32,448 nucleotides of DNA, from assembly GCA_001462345.1 (NCBI GenBank), contig LIUM01000016.1, forward strand, positions 1 through 32,448, in the 5' to 3' direction. The notes beneath the pieces were generated by a model. That model had not been told where the DNA came from and did no database searches. It saw only the letters and a program-made list of their open reading frames with translations. This stretch comes from Fibrobacteria bacterium AD312. GTDB lineage: Bacteria > Fibrobacterota > Fibrobacteria > Fibrobacterales > Fibrobacteraceae. Shown piece after piece: positions 24,114 through 32,448 of the stretch; the first letter of the stretch is position 1, and each line of letters starts with the position of its first letter. The translations under genes were made by a program, and so were the position numbers.

Positions 24114-25952
24114 TTAAAAATTATTCACTCTCTTGAATTCGGAGTGGTTTCCGTTATTGGAACGGATAATATAAAGGCCTGCTGGTAGTTTGGATAAATC
24201 TAAGAACGAGCCTCTAGTTTGTGATATTTTGTTGCCGTTCATATCAAATACTTCAAGTGTGGTTTGATGTGTAACATTCCAATGAATGGTGCGGCCATTA
24301 CGTAATAGTACAGAAGATTGGATCTGCCCTAAAGAAGCGATGGTGCGAATAGGTAGAATGTCGCCACTGGGGCCTACCAACTGTAGGTTTGTAATGGTTA
24401 GAGTTTCCCAACGCTCGCCTGGAACAGTAAATTGAAGAGTTACGGATTCTGTTTTTGAGGCGGTAAAAGTGCATGTATATTTGGCAACATCTCCAGAACT
24501 TGAAACATGAAGAGGTTCTGAACAATATTCGTTTAATGTGACTTCGACATCCATCGAAGCTCCGCCTCTTGATACACTGGCTTCAAAAGAAAGTGTGTAG
24601 GCTGTGCCAGAATTGACTGTAGCAAGAGTTCTCGAAACAGTTCTTGTTTTACCCCAGTCAGAGCCTTGCCCAATCGAGACTCCATTCACTTTTTCATTGG
24701 AGAGGTTTGAATTTTCTGCAGTCCATTCAGCAGATTCTACAACTGTAGAAGAAGAACTTGAAGAGACTGAAGAAGAACTAGGTGAAGTAACAGAAGAGGA
24801 ACTTGGAGTTACTGAAGAAGAGCTCACAGGAACAGAAGAGGAGCTTGACTTCACGGAAGAAGAACTTGGAATTATTGAGGAAGAGCTCACAGGAATAGAA
24901 GAAGAGCTAGACTTCACGGATGAAGAACTTGGAGTAACTGAAGAAGAGCTCACAGGAACAGAAGAGGAACTTGATTTCACTGAGGAAGAGCTTGGAGTAA
25001 CTGAAGACGATGATTGTCCGCTGCAAGTATTCAAATTGGCATTGGATTTTGCAAAAGTGTAATAGGAATCAACAGGTTCTTGAATGGTTAATCCTATAAC
25101 GCCATCTGCAATTCTAGCATTTAGGTTTGAAGTGTTCATCCATTCTTGATAGTCCGAATTACTCCCTCCACCAACTCCATAACCATCATCGGCAATTATA
25201 CTTTTGCCTAACCATGATTTAACATTAGCCCATGTGACATTGTTATTGTTGTCTCCTCTGATTCGAGCATTGTCTCCTTGAGTGCGACCTCCAGAAGTAA
25301 AGGCATAGTCAATTTTACTTTTATCAAATAAATTATACCATGTGGCCAGATCATTATTAAACCAAGGGGAAATATCTACAGCTATTTTAGCATTTGGTAG
25401 TTTTCCTTTAATGGTAGAAACGATTTCATTAAAATATTTTCCAGCAAGATTGGCATCTGGAATGCCTCCGCCATCTTGGTTCCAGGAGGATTTTGCATCT
25501 CCCGTGACGGAGTATTGGACAAAGTCAGGTTCAATCAACCAGATGATGGCTTTATCAGTTCCATAATCGGAGGCGATTCCTTGTGCGTAATTGGAGTAAC
25601 GTGAAATAATAGAACTCCAATGGTTACGAATCATATTCGCTCCACCAGTACAATGGTTGGGAGAACCCATGTCGCAATCTACTAATCCATTGTCTTTGCC
25701 GTACTCGGCAATCACATAGGCATAGATTACTGGGGTGACGTTATTCGATTTGGCTGTTCGAATCATTTCGCCTTCCCAATAAGTATTATAATCGTTGTTG
25801 TCACCCAACCATATAGCCACATGGTCTAAGTTGGATAAAGAAGCGCCGCTTTTCCATTGACGGCCAAAATTAAATGTGCAATTTTCAAAGCCTGCAAAAG
25901 CAGTTGAAAAAGCCATTAACGAGAAGAAAAGAACTTGTAATTTTTTTTGCAT
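24114..25952 (-). CDS. Secreted glycoside-hydrolase-like enzyme with Ser linker, binding module and sorting-type tail
   Basis: The 612-residue product starts with a signal peptide (MQKKLQVLFFSLMAFSTAFA). Residues about 22-300 form a probable barrel-type catalytic domain. It contains GRQWKSGASLSN, HVAIWLGDNNDYN, PVIYAYVIAEYG, AIIWLIEPDFVQY, KIAVDISPWFNND, SIIADDGYGVGGG and LTIQEPVDSYYTF; the EPD glutamate and the second E are plausible catalytic acids. I do not recognise the GH family. A poly-serine linker (about 305-405) leads to a CBM4/9-like beta-sandwich (ESAEWTAENSN to TITNLQLVG). The tail has LEVFDMNGNKISQ and LPAGLYIIRSNNG, like Fibrobacter export tails. ATG 25952 is chosen over TTG 25982 because it begins the signal peptide. 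Plant cell-wall breakdown is inferred. Confidence 0.82.
   Translation of the reverse strand: MQKKLQVLFFSLMAFSTAFAGFENCTFNFGRQWKSGASLSNLDHVAIWLGDNNDYNTYWEGEMIRTAKSNNVTPVIYAYVIAEYGKDNGLVDCDMGSPNHCTGGANMIRNHWSSIISRYSNYAQGIASDYGTDKAIIWLIEPDFVQYSVTGDAKSSWNQDGGGIPDANLAGKYFNEIVSTIKGKLPNAKIAVDISPWFNNDLATWYNLFDKSKIDYAFTSGGRTQGDNARIRGDNNNNVTWANVKSWLGKSIIADDGYGVGGGSNSDYQEWMNTSNLNARIADGVIGLTIQEPVDSYYTFAKSNANLNTCSGQSSSSVTPSSSSVKSSSSSVPVSSSSVTPSSSSVKSSSSSIPVSSSSIIPSSSSVKSSSSSVPVSSSSVTPSSSSVTSPSSSSVSSSSSSTVVESAEWTAENSNLSNEKVNGVSIGQGSDWGKTRTVSRTLATVNSGTAYTLSFEASVSRGGASMDVEVTLNEYCSEPLHVSSSGDVAKYTCTFTASKTESVTLQFTVPGERWETLTITNLQLVGPSGDILPIRTIASLGQIQSSVLLRNGRTIHWNVTHQTTLEVFDMNGNKISQTRGSFLDLSKLPAGLYIIRSNNGNHSEFKRVNNF
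24802..25011 (-). repeat. 63-bp in-frame minisatellite encoding the Ser linker
   Basis: Units begin at 24802, 24865, 24928 and (partial) 24991, exactly 63 bp apart. Each encodes 21 residues of the pattern VTPSSSSVKSSSSSVPVSSS plus one Ser. Unit number can change without breaking the frame, so linker length is probably variable between strains. Confidence 0.88.
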
Positions 25953-26352
25953 ACGATTCCCAATGATAAATGTTTTTTTCAAACACCACCCTAACGACTA
26001 ATGCATAATTAACAGTAGTCGTATCCCACACTAATATCCATCTCTAATTTACAGTTTTATAGCATAAATGCTTGTAAAAAAGACATTTACAGAGATTTTT
26101 TAGTGTCGTTTTTATGTGACCTAAAACAAGTTGATACAAAAAGACTCAGTTTTCTGAACCTATTATCGTTAATGTTTTTTGAAAAATAGGCATTTCTTTT
26201 ATGAAGCCCTATTATTGCTTAAAGGGTATTATTTGATGGTAAACCCACTAGGAAAAATCAAGGTGGTTTTTATTGAAAAAAGTATGCCTATAAAACAACG
26301 AGTAAAAAAAGATATGCTTGATCAATGAGACGAACATATCTGACTTTTATTC
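25953..26352. other. AT-rich intergenic region
   Basis: About 400 bp separate the secreted enzyme start from the end of speA. It should hold the minus-strand promoter of the enzyme gene and the speA terminator, but I could not identify a convincing -35/-10 pair or hairpin with T-tract. No ORF or RNA gene is supported. Confidence 0.5.
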
Positions 26353-28248
26353 TTACTCTAAATAGGTATAGCCGTACAAACCAGAACGATAAATATTCAG
26401 AAATTCCTTACCTTCTTGCAAGGAAATTTTGCCTTCTTTAACAGATCCAGCAACCCAGTTTTCCATAGTACGAACAAGAGCTTTATCACTAAAATTAACG
26501 TAGTCTAATACATCTTCAACAGACTCGCCATCAATAATCTTTTCGATTTTATAGGTGTCTTCATCGCAGACAATATGGACTGCATTGGTATCACCAAAAA
26601 GATTATGTAAGTCGCCTAAAATTTCTTGATAAGCACCTACAAGATAAACGGCCATGTAATAAGGTTCGTCTTTTTTTAATGGATGTAAAGGCAGTGTTCT
26701 TGAAACTTCTCCGCCGCGCACAAACATGTCAATTTTTCCATCGGAATCACAGGTGACATCTTGTAATGTGGTTTCTACAATAGGCTCTTCATTTAAGCGT
26801 TGGATAGGCATAATAGGGAAGATCTGGTCGATGGCCCAACTATCAGGAAGGCTTTGGAATAAAGAGAAGTTTCCAAAGTATTTTTCTGCTAAAAGACGAG
26901 GAAGGCTGCTCAGTTCATAAGGAGGGTGTCTCAAGTCTTTGGATAAACGATTGACGTCTCGTGCGATACTCCAAAAAAGTCTTTCGGCCATGGCACGCGT
27001 TTGTAAATCAATCGAGCCCATTTTGAATCCGCTTAAAGAGTCATCATTTAATTGAATGGCATCATGCCAGTTTTCTAAGAGATTCTTTGGGGTAAGGCCT
27101 TTGTAAATCGAATAAAGGTCTTTTACAATATCAGGAGCGTCTTCTGCAATTTCATGGGTTTCTTCATCAAAAAAAGCTGGCCCTGCGGTTTCCAAAATAT
27201 TAAAAATCAAAATAGAGTGGTGGGCTGTTAAGGCTCGCCCCGATTCTGCAATGACGTTTGGATGAGCTATTTCATATTTATCACAGGCTTCTGTTATAGA
27301 ATAAATAACGTCATTAGCGTATTCTTGAACTGAATAGTTCACAGAACTTGCGTTACTGCTTCTTGTTCCATCATAATCTACGCCAAGCCCGCCACCGATA
27401 TCTACAAACTCAAGGTTCATGCCGAGTTGCTTAAGTTGTATGTAAAACTGAGAAACTTCACGAAGCCCAGATTTGATTTTTCGGATATTGGTGATTTGGC
27501 TACCAAGATGGAAATGGATTAATTTGAAGCAATCGCACATTTGTTCTTCGCGAATGTAGTCGAGGGCTTCCAAAAGGTCTGAACTGTTTAATCCAAACTT
27601 ACTATGGTAACCGCCAGACTCTTCCCATTTACCAGAGCCGTTACTAGCGAGTTTAATGCGAATACCAATATTTGGCCTAACTCCAATACGTCTTGAGAGT
27701 TCGACCACTAAATGAAGTTCATTCATTTTTTCTACGACAATAAAAATGTTTTTACCCATTTTTTGTGCAAGTAGAGCGAGCTCAATAAAATCTTCGTCTT
27801 TATAACCATTACAAATGATTAAGGCTTCAGGGTTATCCATGTTGGCAAGAACAGCATGGAGTTCTGGTTTAGAACCAGCTTCTAAACCGATATTAAACTT
27901 TTTTCCATGGCGAACGACTTCTTCTAAAACGGCGCGTTGTTGATTTACTTTAATTGGAAATACGTTAAAATAGGTACCATTAAAATTGTACTCTTTTATG
28001 GATTTAGAAAAGCATTCATTTATTTTTTCTATTCGGTTATCTAAGATATCTGGAAAGCGTAAAAGCATTGGGGTAGAAACATCACGAATAGCGAGTTCTT
28101 GAAGAAGTTCAAAAAGATCAATCGAAGGTCCTTTGGCTTTTAACGGACTGACTGTGGCATGCCCTTTTTCATTGATGTCAAAATAGTTGATTCCCCAACC
28201 TTTAATATTGTAAAGGTCTCTAGAATCATCAATACGCCATTTTCTCAT
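26353..28248 (-). CDS. speA: Biosynthetic arginine decarboxylase
   Basis: The 631-residue PLP enzyme converts arginine to agmatine, the first step of one route to putrescine and spermidine. Length and order match SpeA: WRIDDSRDLYNIKGWGINYF at the start, PMLLRFPDIL, the PLP-lysine motif FPIKVNQQ with Lys100, GLEAGSKPEL, FHLGSQI, VDIGGGLGVDYDGT, the ESGRALTAHH motif and a C-terminal TMENWVAG region. It is a fold-III alanine-racemase-like barrel enzyme of the cytoplasm. It is monocistronic here; no agmatinase or agmatine deiminase gene is adjacent, so the pathway continues elsewhere. No obvious leader regulation is seen. Confidence 0.97.
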   Translation of the reverse strand: MRKWRIDDSRDLYNIKGWGINYFDINEKGHATVSPLKAKGPSIDLFELLQELAIRDVSTPMLLRFPDILDNRIEKINECFSKSIKEYNFNGTYFNVFPIKVNQQRAVLEEVVRHGKKFNIGLEAGSKPELHAVLANMDNPEALIICNGYKDEDFIELALLAQKMGKNIFIVVEKMNELHLVVELSRRIGVRPNIGIRIKLASNGSGKWEESGGYHSKFGLNSSDLLEALDYIREEQMCDCFKLIHFHLGSQITNIRKIKSGLREVSQFYIQLKQLGMNLEFVDIGGGLGVDYDGTRSSNASSVNYSVQEYANDVIYSITEACDKYEIAHPNVIAESGRALTAHHSILIFNILETAGPAFFDEETHEIAEDAPDIVKDLYSIYKGLTPKNLLENWHDAIQLNDDSLSGFKMGSIDLQTRAMAERLFWSIARDVNRLSKDLRHPPYELSSLPRLLAEKYFGNFSLFQSLPDSWAIDQIFPIMPIQRLNEEPIVETTLQDVTCDSDGKIDMFVRGGEVSRTLPLHPLKKDEPYYMAVYLVGAYQEILGDLHNLFGDTNAVHIVCDEDTYKIEKIIDGESVEDVLDYVNFSDKALVRTMENWVAGSVKEGKISLQEGKEFLNIYRSGLYGYTYLE

Positions 28249-28337
28249 GATTAACCGTTTTTGAAAAGTGAAACGAGATAAACGATAGAAAAATCAAAAG
28301 AAATTATAAATAAGGAATCACTGGAATTTAAAAAAAA

Positions 28338-28374
28338 GACGCCTCTAAGTAAAGGAGGGTAACTTAAAGGCGTC
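28338..28374 (-). terminator. Rho-independent terminator after the outer-membrane protein gene
   Basis: GACGCCTCTAAGT (28338-28350) pairs with ACTTAAAGGCGTC (28362-28374) at 12 of 13 positions with an 11-nt loop. On the minus strand it is followed by eight T, about 90 bp past the stop at 28466. Confidence 0.85.
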
Positions 28375-28440
28375 AGGGAGTGTTTGGGTATCAATAAACT
28401 ACTTAAATAAAACGACCAGAACAAGAATTTCTAAATTTTC

Positions 28441-28460
28441 TTGTATACTCGAGTATACAA
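28441..28460. repeat. Perfect 20-bp palindrome
   Basis: TTGTATACTCGAGTATACAA reads the same on both strands without a spacer. It lies 5 bp past the stop of the 28466 gene and ahead of its terminator. It could be a protein-binding site or form a hairpin in the transcript tail. Confidence 0.85.
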
Positions 28461-28465
28461 TAAAA

Positions 28466-29782
28466 TTAGTATTCTAAAGAGAAGGAAACGCCAGCTCTGT
28501 AAGGCAGAATGGATAAAGGCTTTTGTATTTGGACTTCAAAATGGCTTAAAAAAGACCAATAGGGGCTTGTTTGGATTTGCAAACTTTGTCGCCAAGAAAC
28601 CCCTTTTTTTGACTCGTTTTCGGCAAAAAGAAACTCGTTTTTAAAAGAAATGGCCTCTTCTGGATTTAGAGTAATTCCAAATAATAGTTGAGGGCGGTGA
28701 TTCCAATCAGAAAAAGAATTACCTTGAAGACGTATTTTGGAAAAGAGTTCCAACTTTTTAGGGGCATGGATTAATGCGTAAAAGCGCCATTGAGGTTTTC
28801 CACATTTTTGACGAATGTCTCGGCAAGACCACGTAGATTCGATAAAGCCTATAGACTGTGTGGCTTTTAATGAGGCGTCTGCACTCGCTACGGTGGCTCC
28901 TGTGTCTATGGGAATACTTATTTTTTGAGACAGATTTAATTCCAAAAAAGAAAAACTGAATTTTTGATTTTGAGTAGACCAAAGGGTGCTTTGAGCTACG
29001 CTTTTTGGAAGCAGCAGGGGACTTTGGAGAGAGTCTTTTGAATGAATGTATAGTTCGCTTTTCCATTGCCACGGGCGATTCTTTTGAGATGGCGTTTTGA
29101 GCCTGAGTCGAGCTAGTGGTTGTTTCTTTTGAATATCATACCATAAACTAAAGTCTGCCGTTTTATTTTGATACCTTGTCAGGAAATAATGCCTTTTAAA
29201 AAAAGAGTATAGGTGCAGTTGAAGCTGGTGCTCGCCTTTTATAAAATGACTTTGAATCCCATAGTTTGTATCTGTAGTGAAGAGCATTGATAGAGAATGT
29301 TTTCTAATAAAAAACCGACCAAAGTACCCTTTCATAGGCTCAAGCGGGATTCCCGTATTTAAATGAGAATAGGTTAAATTCCCTAAAATAGCCGTGTTCT
29401 TTTTTCTTTTGTATGTTAAAGTAAAAATGGAATCAGGCCTTGCTTCCAAATGGAAAGGCGTAAAATTGGCTTTGAATTGGAGTCGTTGTTTTTTTAATTC
29501 TGAAAGAGAATCAATTTCTGTTTTCCAATTCATTTTTGCATATTGGTATTTTCTTTTGATTGTTTTTATAGAATCTGTGGAACAGCTTTGACTTAAATAA
29601 GCTTCCATATGAGAACAAAAGCCCTCTTCGTCTTCGTGCTCCAGTAACACTAAAAACTCTTCCACTTGCTCGTAAGAGATAAGACCATCATCCCACCACC
29701 AAAAAATTTCTTCTGTTTGAGGTAGTGCCTTAGATAGACAATTAAAGGTAAAAAGTAGCCAGATTATTTTTTTGCTTATCAC
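28466..29782 (-). CDS. Putative outer-membrane beta-barrel protein, unknown function
   Basis: The 438-residue product has an N-terminal signal peptide (IIWLLFTFNCLSKALPQ). A short helical domain follows (IFWWWDDGLISYEQVEEFLV, then LEHEDEEGFCSHMEAYLSQS), resembling small helix-hairpin segments found at the start of some Fibrobacter exported proteins. From residue 110 on the sequence alternates hydrophobic and polar residues in many short strands and ends in FSLEY, an aromatic C-terminal signature of outer-membrane barrels. I recognise no family. It is monocistronic between speA and rsmG, is followed by its own terminator, and no partner gene hints at the function. Confidence 0.65.
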   Translation of the reverse strand: MISKKIIWLLFTFNCLSKALPQTEEIFWWWDDGLISYEQVEEFLVLLEHEDEEGFCSHMEAYLSQSCSTDSIKTIKRKYQYAKMNWKTEIDSLSELKKQRLQFKANFTPFHLEARPDSIFTLTYKRKKNTAILGNLTYSHLNTGIPLEPMKGYFGRFFIRKHSLSMLFTTDTNYGIQSHFIKGEHQLQLHLYSFFKRHYFLTRYQNKTADFSLWYDIQKKQPLARLRLKTPSQKNRPWQWKSELYIHSKDSLQSPLLLPKSVAQSTLWSTQNQKFSFSFLELNLSQKISIPIDTGATVASADASLKATQSIGFIESTWSCRDIRQKCGKPQWRFYALIHAPKKLELFSKIRLQGNSFSDWNHRPQLLFGITLNPEEAISFKNEFLFAENESKKGVSWRQSLQIQTSPYWSFLSHFEVQIQKPLSILPYRAGVSFSLEY

Positions 29783-29915
29783 TTGTTTGTACCACTTGGC
29801 AATGAAACCATTGTTCCTGTATTTGTTCAGTTAATAGGTATTACCCCTTTCTTTAAACGAATAAAACAGCAAAAAGAATCATCTGTCATAGAAAAACTTT
29901 TTTTACATTTAGAGA

Positions 29916-30641
29916 ATGGCTTTTAATAAGAAAAATAAAGTACGTACAGAGTTTCCTTTGTTTAATGGAAAACGAGTGTCTCCTTCAAAGGAAGGCTTAA
30001 ATAAGCTCATGCTGTTTCATGGTGTTGATCTTCAAAAAGAAACGCTTGAAAAGCTTTGGGCTTATCATCAAATGATTCGAGAACATAATGGCGATCAAGA
30101 TTTAACTCGATTAAATGCTTTTGAAACCATTGTGGAACGTCATTATGCGGATTGTACTTTAATCAACGCTTTTGTGCCTGAATGGCCATCTCGGATGATT
30201 GATGTTGGGAGTGGCGCTGGGTTTCCAGGAATTCCTTTAAAGCTAGTGAATCCTGAAATTCGCTTGACTTTATGTGAACCAAGGCCTAATCGAGTGGAGT
30301 TTTTGAATAAGGTGATTCAAAAATTGGATCTAAAAGGGATTGATGTTTTTGGCCATAAAGTCACTAGTCGAAGCATGACGATTGCAATTAATGGAGTGAT
30401 TAGCCGTGCGTTTGAATTGATGGAAAAAACGCTCCCACGCCTTGAAAATTCATTGAAAGTGGGTGGCCGAGTGTATTTTATGAAGGGCCCTGCTGTCCGT
30501 GAAGAACTCGCTACTTTACACCCAGAAGACTATGGATATAAACTAGTAGGAAAGCATTTTTACACCATTCCACAAAGCACACAAGATCGCGCCTTGATAA
30601 TCTTAGAACGCACCGAAGAAAAACCCTCTAACGCCCGTTGA
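29916..30641 (+). CDS. rsmG: 16S rRNA (guanine527-N7)-methyltransferase RsmG
   Basis: The 241-residue S-adenosylmethionine-dependent enzyme methylates G527 in the decoding centre of 16S rRNA. The diagnostic SAM site MIDVGSGAGFPGIPLKL starts near residue 92. It is preceded by HNGDQDLTRL (the N-terminal domain motif) and followed by LCEPRPNRVEFLNKVIQKL and ISRAFELMEKTLP, with VYFMKGP near residue 188. An N-terminal extension of about 25 basic residues (KKNKVRTEFPLFNGKRVSPS) exceeds the usual start; a later methionine (residue 28) could be the real one. The gene is not followed by parA/parB as in many bacteria. It reads towards a repeat-rich spacer. Confidence 0.96.
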   Translation: MAFNKKNKVRTEFPLFNGKRVSPSKEGLNKLMLFHGVDLQKETLEKLWAYHQMIREHNGDQDLTRLNAFETIVERHYADCTLINAFVPEWPSRMIDVGSGAGFPGIPLKLVNPEIRLTLCEPRPNRVEFLNKVIQKLDLKGIDVFGHKVTSRSMTIAINGVISRAFELMEKTLPRLENSLKVGGRVYFMKGPAVREELATLHPEDYGYKLVGKHFYTIPQSTQDRALIILERTEEKPSNAR

Positions 30642-30700
30642 GTTTTTTTATGAAGAACCAAGCGTCATTTGCTTGGAAAGCAAATAGCGAAGGCACGAAT
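30642..30700 (-). repeat. Inverted partial copy of the left-end repeat
   Basis: The complement of 30642-30700 contains a 'ctatttgcttt...caaatgacgcttggttc...aaaaaaact' order like positions 391-437. It immediately follows the rsmG stop, so it may act as a transcript end. Confidence 0.6.
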
Positions 30701-30750
30701 AAAAAAATATTACAATTCAATTAAATCATAATAGTGAATTACTAGACGAA

Positions 30751-30813
30751 AATGGATTTTACTTTAGAGCGACTCTTGTGTGGCACACAACGGAGCGAGA
30801 AAGTAAAACCATT
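30751..30813. repeat. Long nested hairpin in the rsmG-Rpn spacer
   Basis: AATGGATTTTACTTT (30751-30765) pairs with AAAGTAAAACCATT (30800-30813) with one bulged base, and inside it TTGTGT (30776-30781) pairs with ACACAA (30785-30790). A second 'accatttccgtcaa' follows near 30848. The rest of 30814-31048 shows no gene. Confidence 0.65.
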
Positions 30814-31048
30814 TCCGTCAACAAGAGTAACATTGAGCTTTAGTGAAAAAACCATTTCCGTCAATAATGGTTATATAGAATCATATCGTAATGAAAAAAA
30901 TGCTTTTCCATGAAAAAAAACAGACGTAAACTATGTAAAAAATGACTTCGCCATTAAAAAAGCACATCCTTTTTTCGTTTAAACAACTGAACAGAAGCTG
31001 ATTCTGTTCTTTTAGCCGAGAATGTCGGTAAAACGAAAATAAGGAAAA

Positions 31049-31936
31049 ATGATGAATCAAACCAATACAAAATACCCTTACGCTAATTTGATGACAGATC
31101 TTACTTTCAAAAAAGCGTTTAGCCCCGATAATGAAAACACAAAAGTCAATTTAATCAACTTACTCAACGATTTACTAGATTCTCAAATTCCAAACCCCAT
31201 TGTCGATGTATTTTCACAAGATAAAGAAATAAATCAGACAGGGAGCAAAACTTCTAAAACCTCGGTTGTTGATTTACGTTGTCAAGATTCCTTAAATAAC
31301 ACTTTTGTGGTTGAAATTCAAATTAAAATGAAAACGAATTTTTTCAAACGTATTGTCTATTACTCCAGTCAGCTAATTGTCCAGCAAGGCATTCTAGGTC
31401 AAGTATGGGATTATGATGTTAAACCCGTATTTATTATCTCAATAGTTGATTTTGAACTATTCCCCGACCAAGAACTTGTCCATAGAGCAAGCATTTGTAA
31501 CATCGAATCAGGCATTCAATTAATCGATTCGGTCAATTATACTTTTATAGAACTACGGAAATTGAAGAAATTAGATAAGCATACGGATGATTTAAGAAAA
31601 TGGATCTATTTATTTAAGAATTTGAATAAACTAGAATCGTTACCCGAAGCTCTTCACCAGAAAAAATTCAAAAACTTGCTTTCTTATACCGAAGTAGCTA
31701 AATTTACAAAAGAGGAATTTCAACAATACTTAAAAGAAATGCACTTTGAATGGGATACATACGCTGAAGAGCTCTATACCAAAACCCGGATTGAAGAAGG
31801 GATAAAAAAGGGTATTGAACAAGGTGCGCTTAACGCTAAACGAGAAATGGCAAAAGGGCTGCGTGATGATGGCATTCCGTTACCAATTATAATGAAAAGA
31901 TCTGGCCTTTCCGAAGAAGAAATCAAGTCGCTGTAG
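31049..31936 (+). CDS. Rpn/PD-(D/E)XK transposase-family nuclease (PDDEXK_2, TIGR01784 type)
   Basis: The 295-residue protein belongs to the recombination-promoting nuclease family. The N terminus YANLMTDLTFKKAF is the family hallmark. The nuclease core reads VVDLRCQDSLNNTFVVEIQI with Asp75, Glu89 and Gln91/Lys93. RIVYYSSQLIVQQG and the FxLxKxL-type FKNLNKLESLPEAL region follow. The C-terminal EGIKKGIEQGALNAKREMAK coiled segment and GLSEEEIKSL end are typical. Relatives cut DNA and stimulate RecA-independent recombination; many copies per genome are common. An AAGGAAAA site precedes the double ATG. It lies in a repeat-rich region and has its own terminator. Confidence 0.9.
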   Translation: MMNQTNTKYPYANLMTDLTFKKAFSPDNENTKVNLINLLNDLLDSQIPNPIVDVFSQDKEINQTGSKTSKTSVVDLRCQDSLNNTFVVEIQIKMKTNFFKRIVYYSSQLIVQQGILGQVWDYDVKPVFIISIVDFELFPDQELVHRASICNIESGIQLIDSVNYTFIELRKLKKLDKHTDDLRKWIYLFKNLNKLESLPEALHQKKFKNLLSYTEVAKFTKEEFQQYLKEMHFEWDTYAEELYTKTRIEEGIKKGIEQGALNAKREMAKGLRDDGIPLPIIMKRSGLSEEEIKSL

Positions 31937-31951
31937 AATTATTCTTTACTT

Positions 31952-31987
31952 AAAACACCTTTTGTTATTTTGCAAAAGGTGTTTTTT
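31952..31987 (+). terminator. Rho-independent terminator of the Rpn-family gene
   Basis: A perfect 13-bp stem, AAAACACCTTTTG at 31952-31964 and its complement at 31973-31985, with an 8-nt loop, is followed by T residues, 15 bp after the stop codon. Confidence 0.92.
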
Positions 31988-32193
31988 CATACCGAATCAA
32001 GCGTTTAATTGTCCCACAGGGGTATCACTTTCACGCTAACCATGCATGTATGAAAATGAGAAACCCCTCTAAAACAACCCTGTTTTTTCATGAAGAGACA
32101 ATAAAACGCTCATCTAAACCAACCCCGTTTTTTTTCATGCAGAGACAAGCGTATTTTGATCCCATAAAGGGATCATTCCCGCAAGGGGATCAC

Positions 32194-32293
32194 TACCACA
32201 AGGGTATCACTCTCACGTAAAACTTCTAAGTGTTCGTGTTTACCACAAGGGTATCACTCTCACGTAAGTAGTAAACTACTAAGTGTTCGTGTT
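32194..32293. repeat. Tandem repeat of about 50 bp, two copies
   Basis: 'taccacaagggtatcactct' begins at 32194 and again at 32241, and both units end in 'aagtgttcgtgtt'. Units are 47 and 53 bp; the second carries a small insertion. A related 'cacaggggtatcactttcac' is at about 32017. There is no coding content in 31988-32448. Confidence 0.8.
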
Positions 32294-32363
32294 ATTGTAA
32301 ATCAACTAGCGTAGACGCAAATGAAAAAAACAATAGTATTCAATTAACAAATACTATTAAAAT

Positions 32364-32448
32364 AGCAGACGGGAATGGCTATTATTGATGAGCTCTTCTG
32401 AAAAAAAGAAAAGCTCATCTAAACAAACCGAGTTTTTTTTATGAAGAA
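32364..32448 (-). repeat. Inverted copy of the left-end repeat at the window's right edge
   Basis: The first 31 bp here are the reverse complement of about 123-153 with a single mismatch, and the following bases continue in the same order (gctcatcta, then a poly-A/T 'cat gaa' core). The copy runs off the window. Shorter related pieces occur at about 32080-32150. Confidence 0.75.

Noticed and set aside
24604-25062. Plus-strand ORF rich in Glu/Leu repeats
   Set aside because: It is the antisense of the poly-serine linker; the minus frame has signal peptide, domains and terminator.
26220-26265. Possible speA terminator hairpin (AAACCCAC with GGTGGTTT)
   Set aside because: The arms pair imperfectly, and the position is about 100 bp beyond the stop without a clear T-tract on the minus strand.

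Overview
The window looks like chromosome of a Fibrobacter-type bacterium (Fibrobacterota). The evidence is a 940-residue lipoprotein that matches my recollection of the Fibrobacter succinogenes paralogous family TIGR02171, secreted carbohydrate enzymes with long poly-serine linkers, and C-terminal tails ending in a Gly-Leu-Tyr-Leu/Ile-Val/Ile-Arg motif. Most of the DNA is AT-rich. By eye, the GH16 gene and the glycosyltransferase block are clearly more GC-rich. Nothing was searched or computed; all calls come from reading motifs.

Layout. 1-610: intergenic repeats (a roughly 186-bp tandem unit and a 42-bp tandem unit). 636-5293: dusA, then a compact four-gene operon (aspartoacylase, unknown protein, exported protein, NagD-like HAD protein). 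5418-10551: an accessory stretch on the minus strand with the orphan tail of a GH30-like enzyme, an exported 12-cysteine protein, a GH16 lipoprotein and the TIGR02171-like lipoprotein. 10651-13176: two GT2 glycosyltransferases between two broken genes, all bracketed by a 103-bp direct repeat (about 79% identical).

13625-23826 is a defence/toxin island. It holds an AbiEii-type nucleotidyltransferase with a deeply overlapping partner ORF, an AAA_15-type ATPase with a short coupled gene that is split by a frameshift, a single-polypeptide Type ISP restriction-modification enzyme, tRNA-Gly(CCC), and a complete AbiEi/AbiEii pair. The AbiE pair lies between the intact tRNA-Gly and a 117-bp copy of the tRNA 3' part plus its terminator. 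It therefore appears to be a roughly 2-kb tRNA-integrated cassette with no integrase. A 128-bp MITE-like element abuts its distal end.

24051-32448: a secreted enzyme with linker, binding module and sorting-type tail, biosynthetic arginine decarboxylase (speA), a putative outer-membrane barrel, rsmG, and an Rpn/PD-(D/E)XK transposase-family protein, followed by more repeats. Some of these are inverted copies of the repeats at the left end.

The strongest candidates for something new are the integrase-less tRNA-bounded AbiE cassette with its symmetric promoter operator, the repeat-bracketed glycosyltransferase module with decapitated genes at both edges, the ATPase plus frameshifted partner, and the dual-coded nucleotidyltransferase motif.
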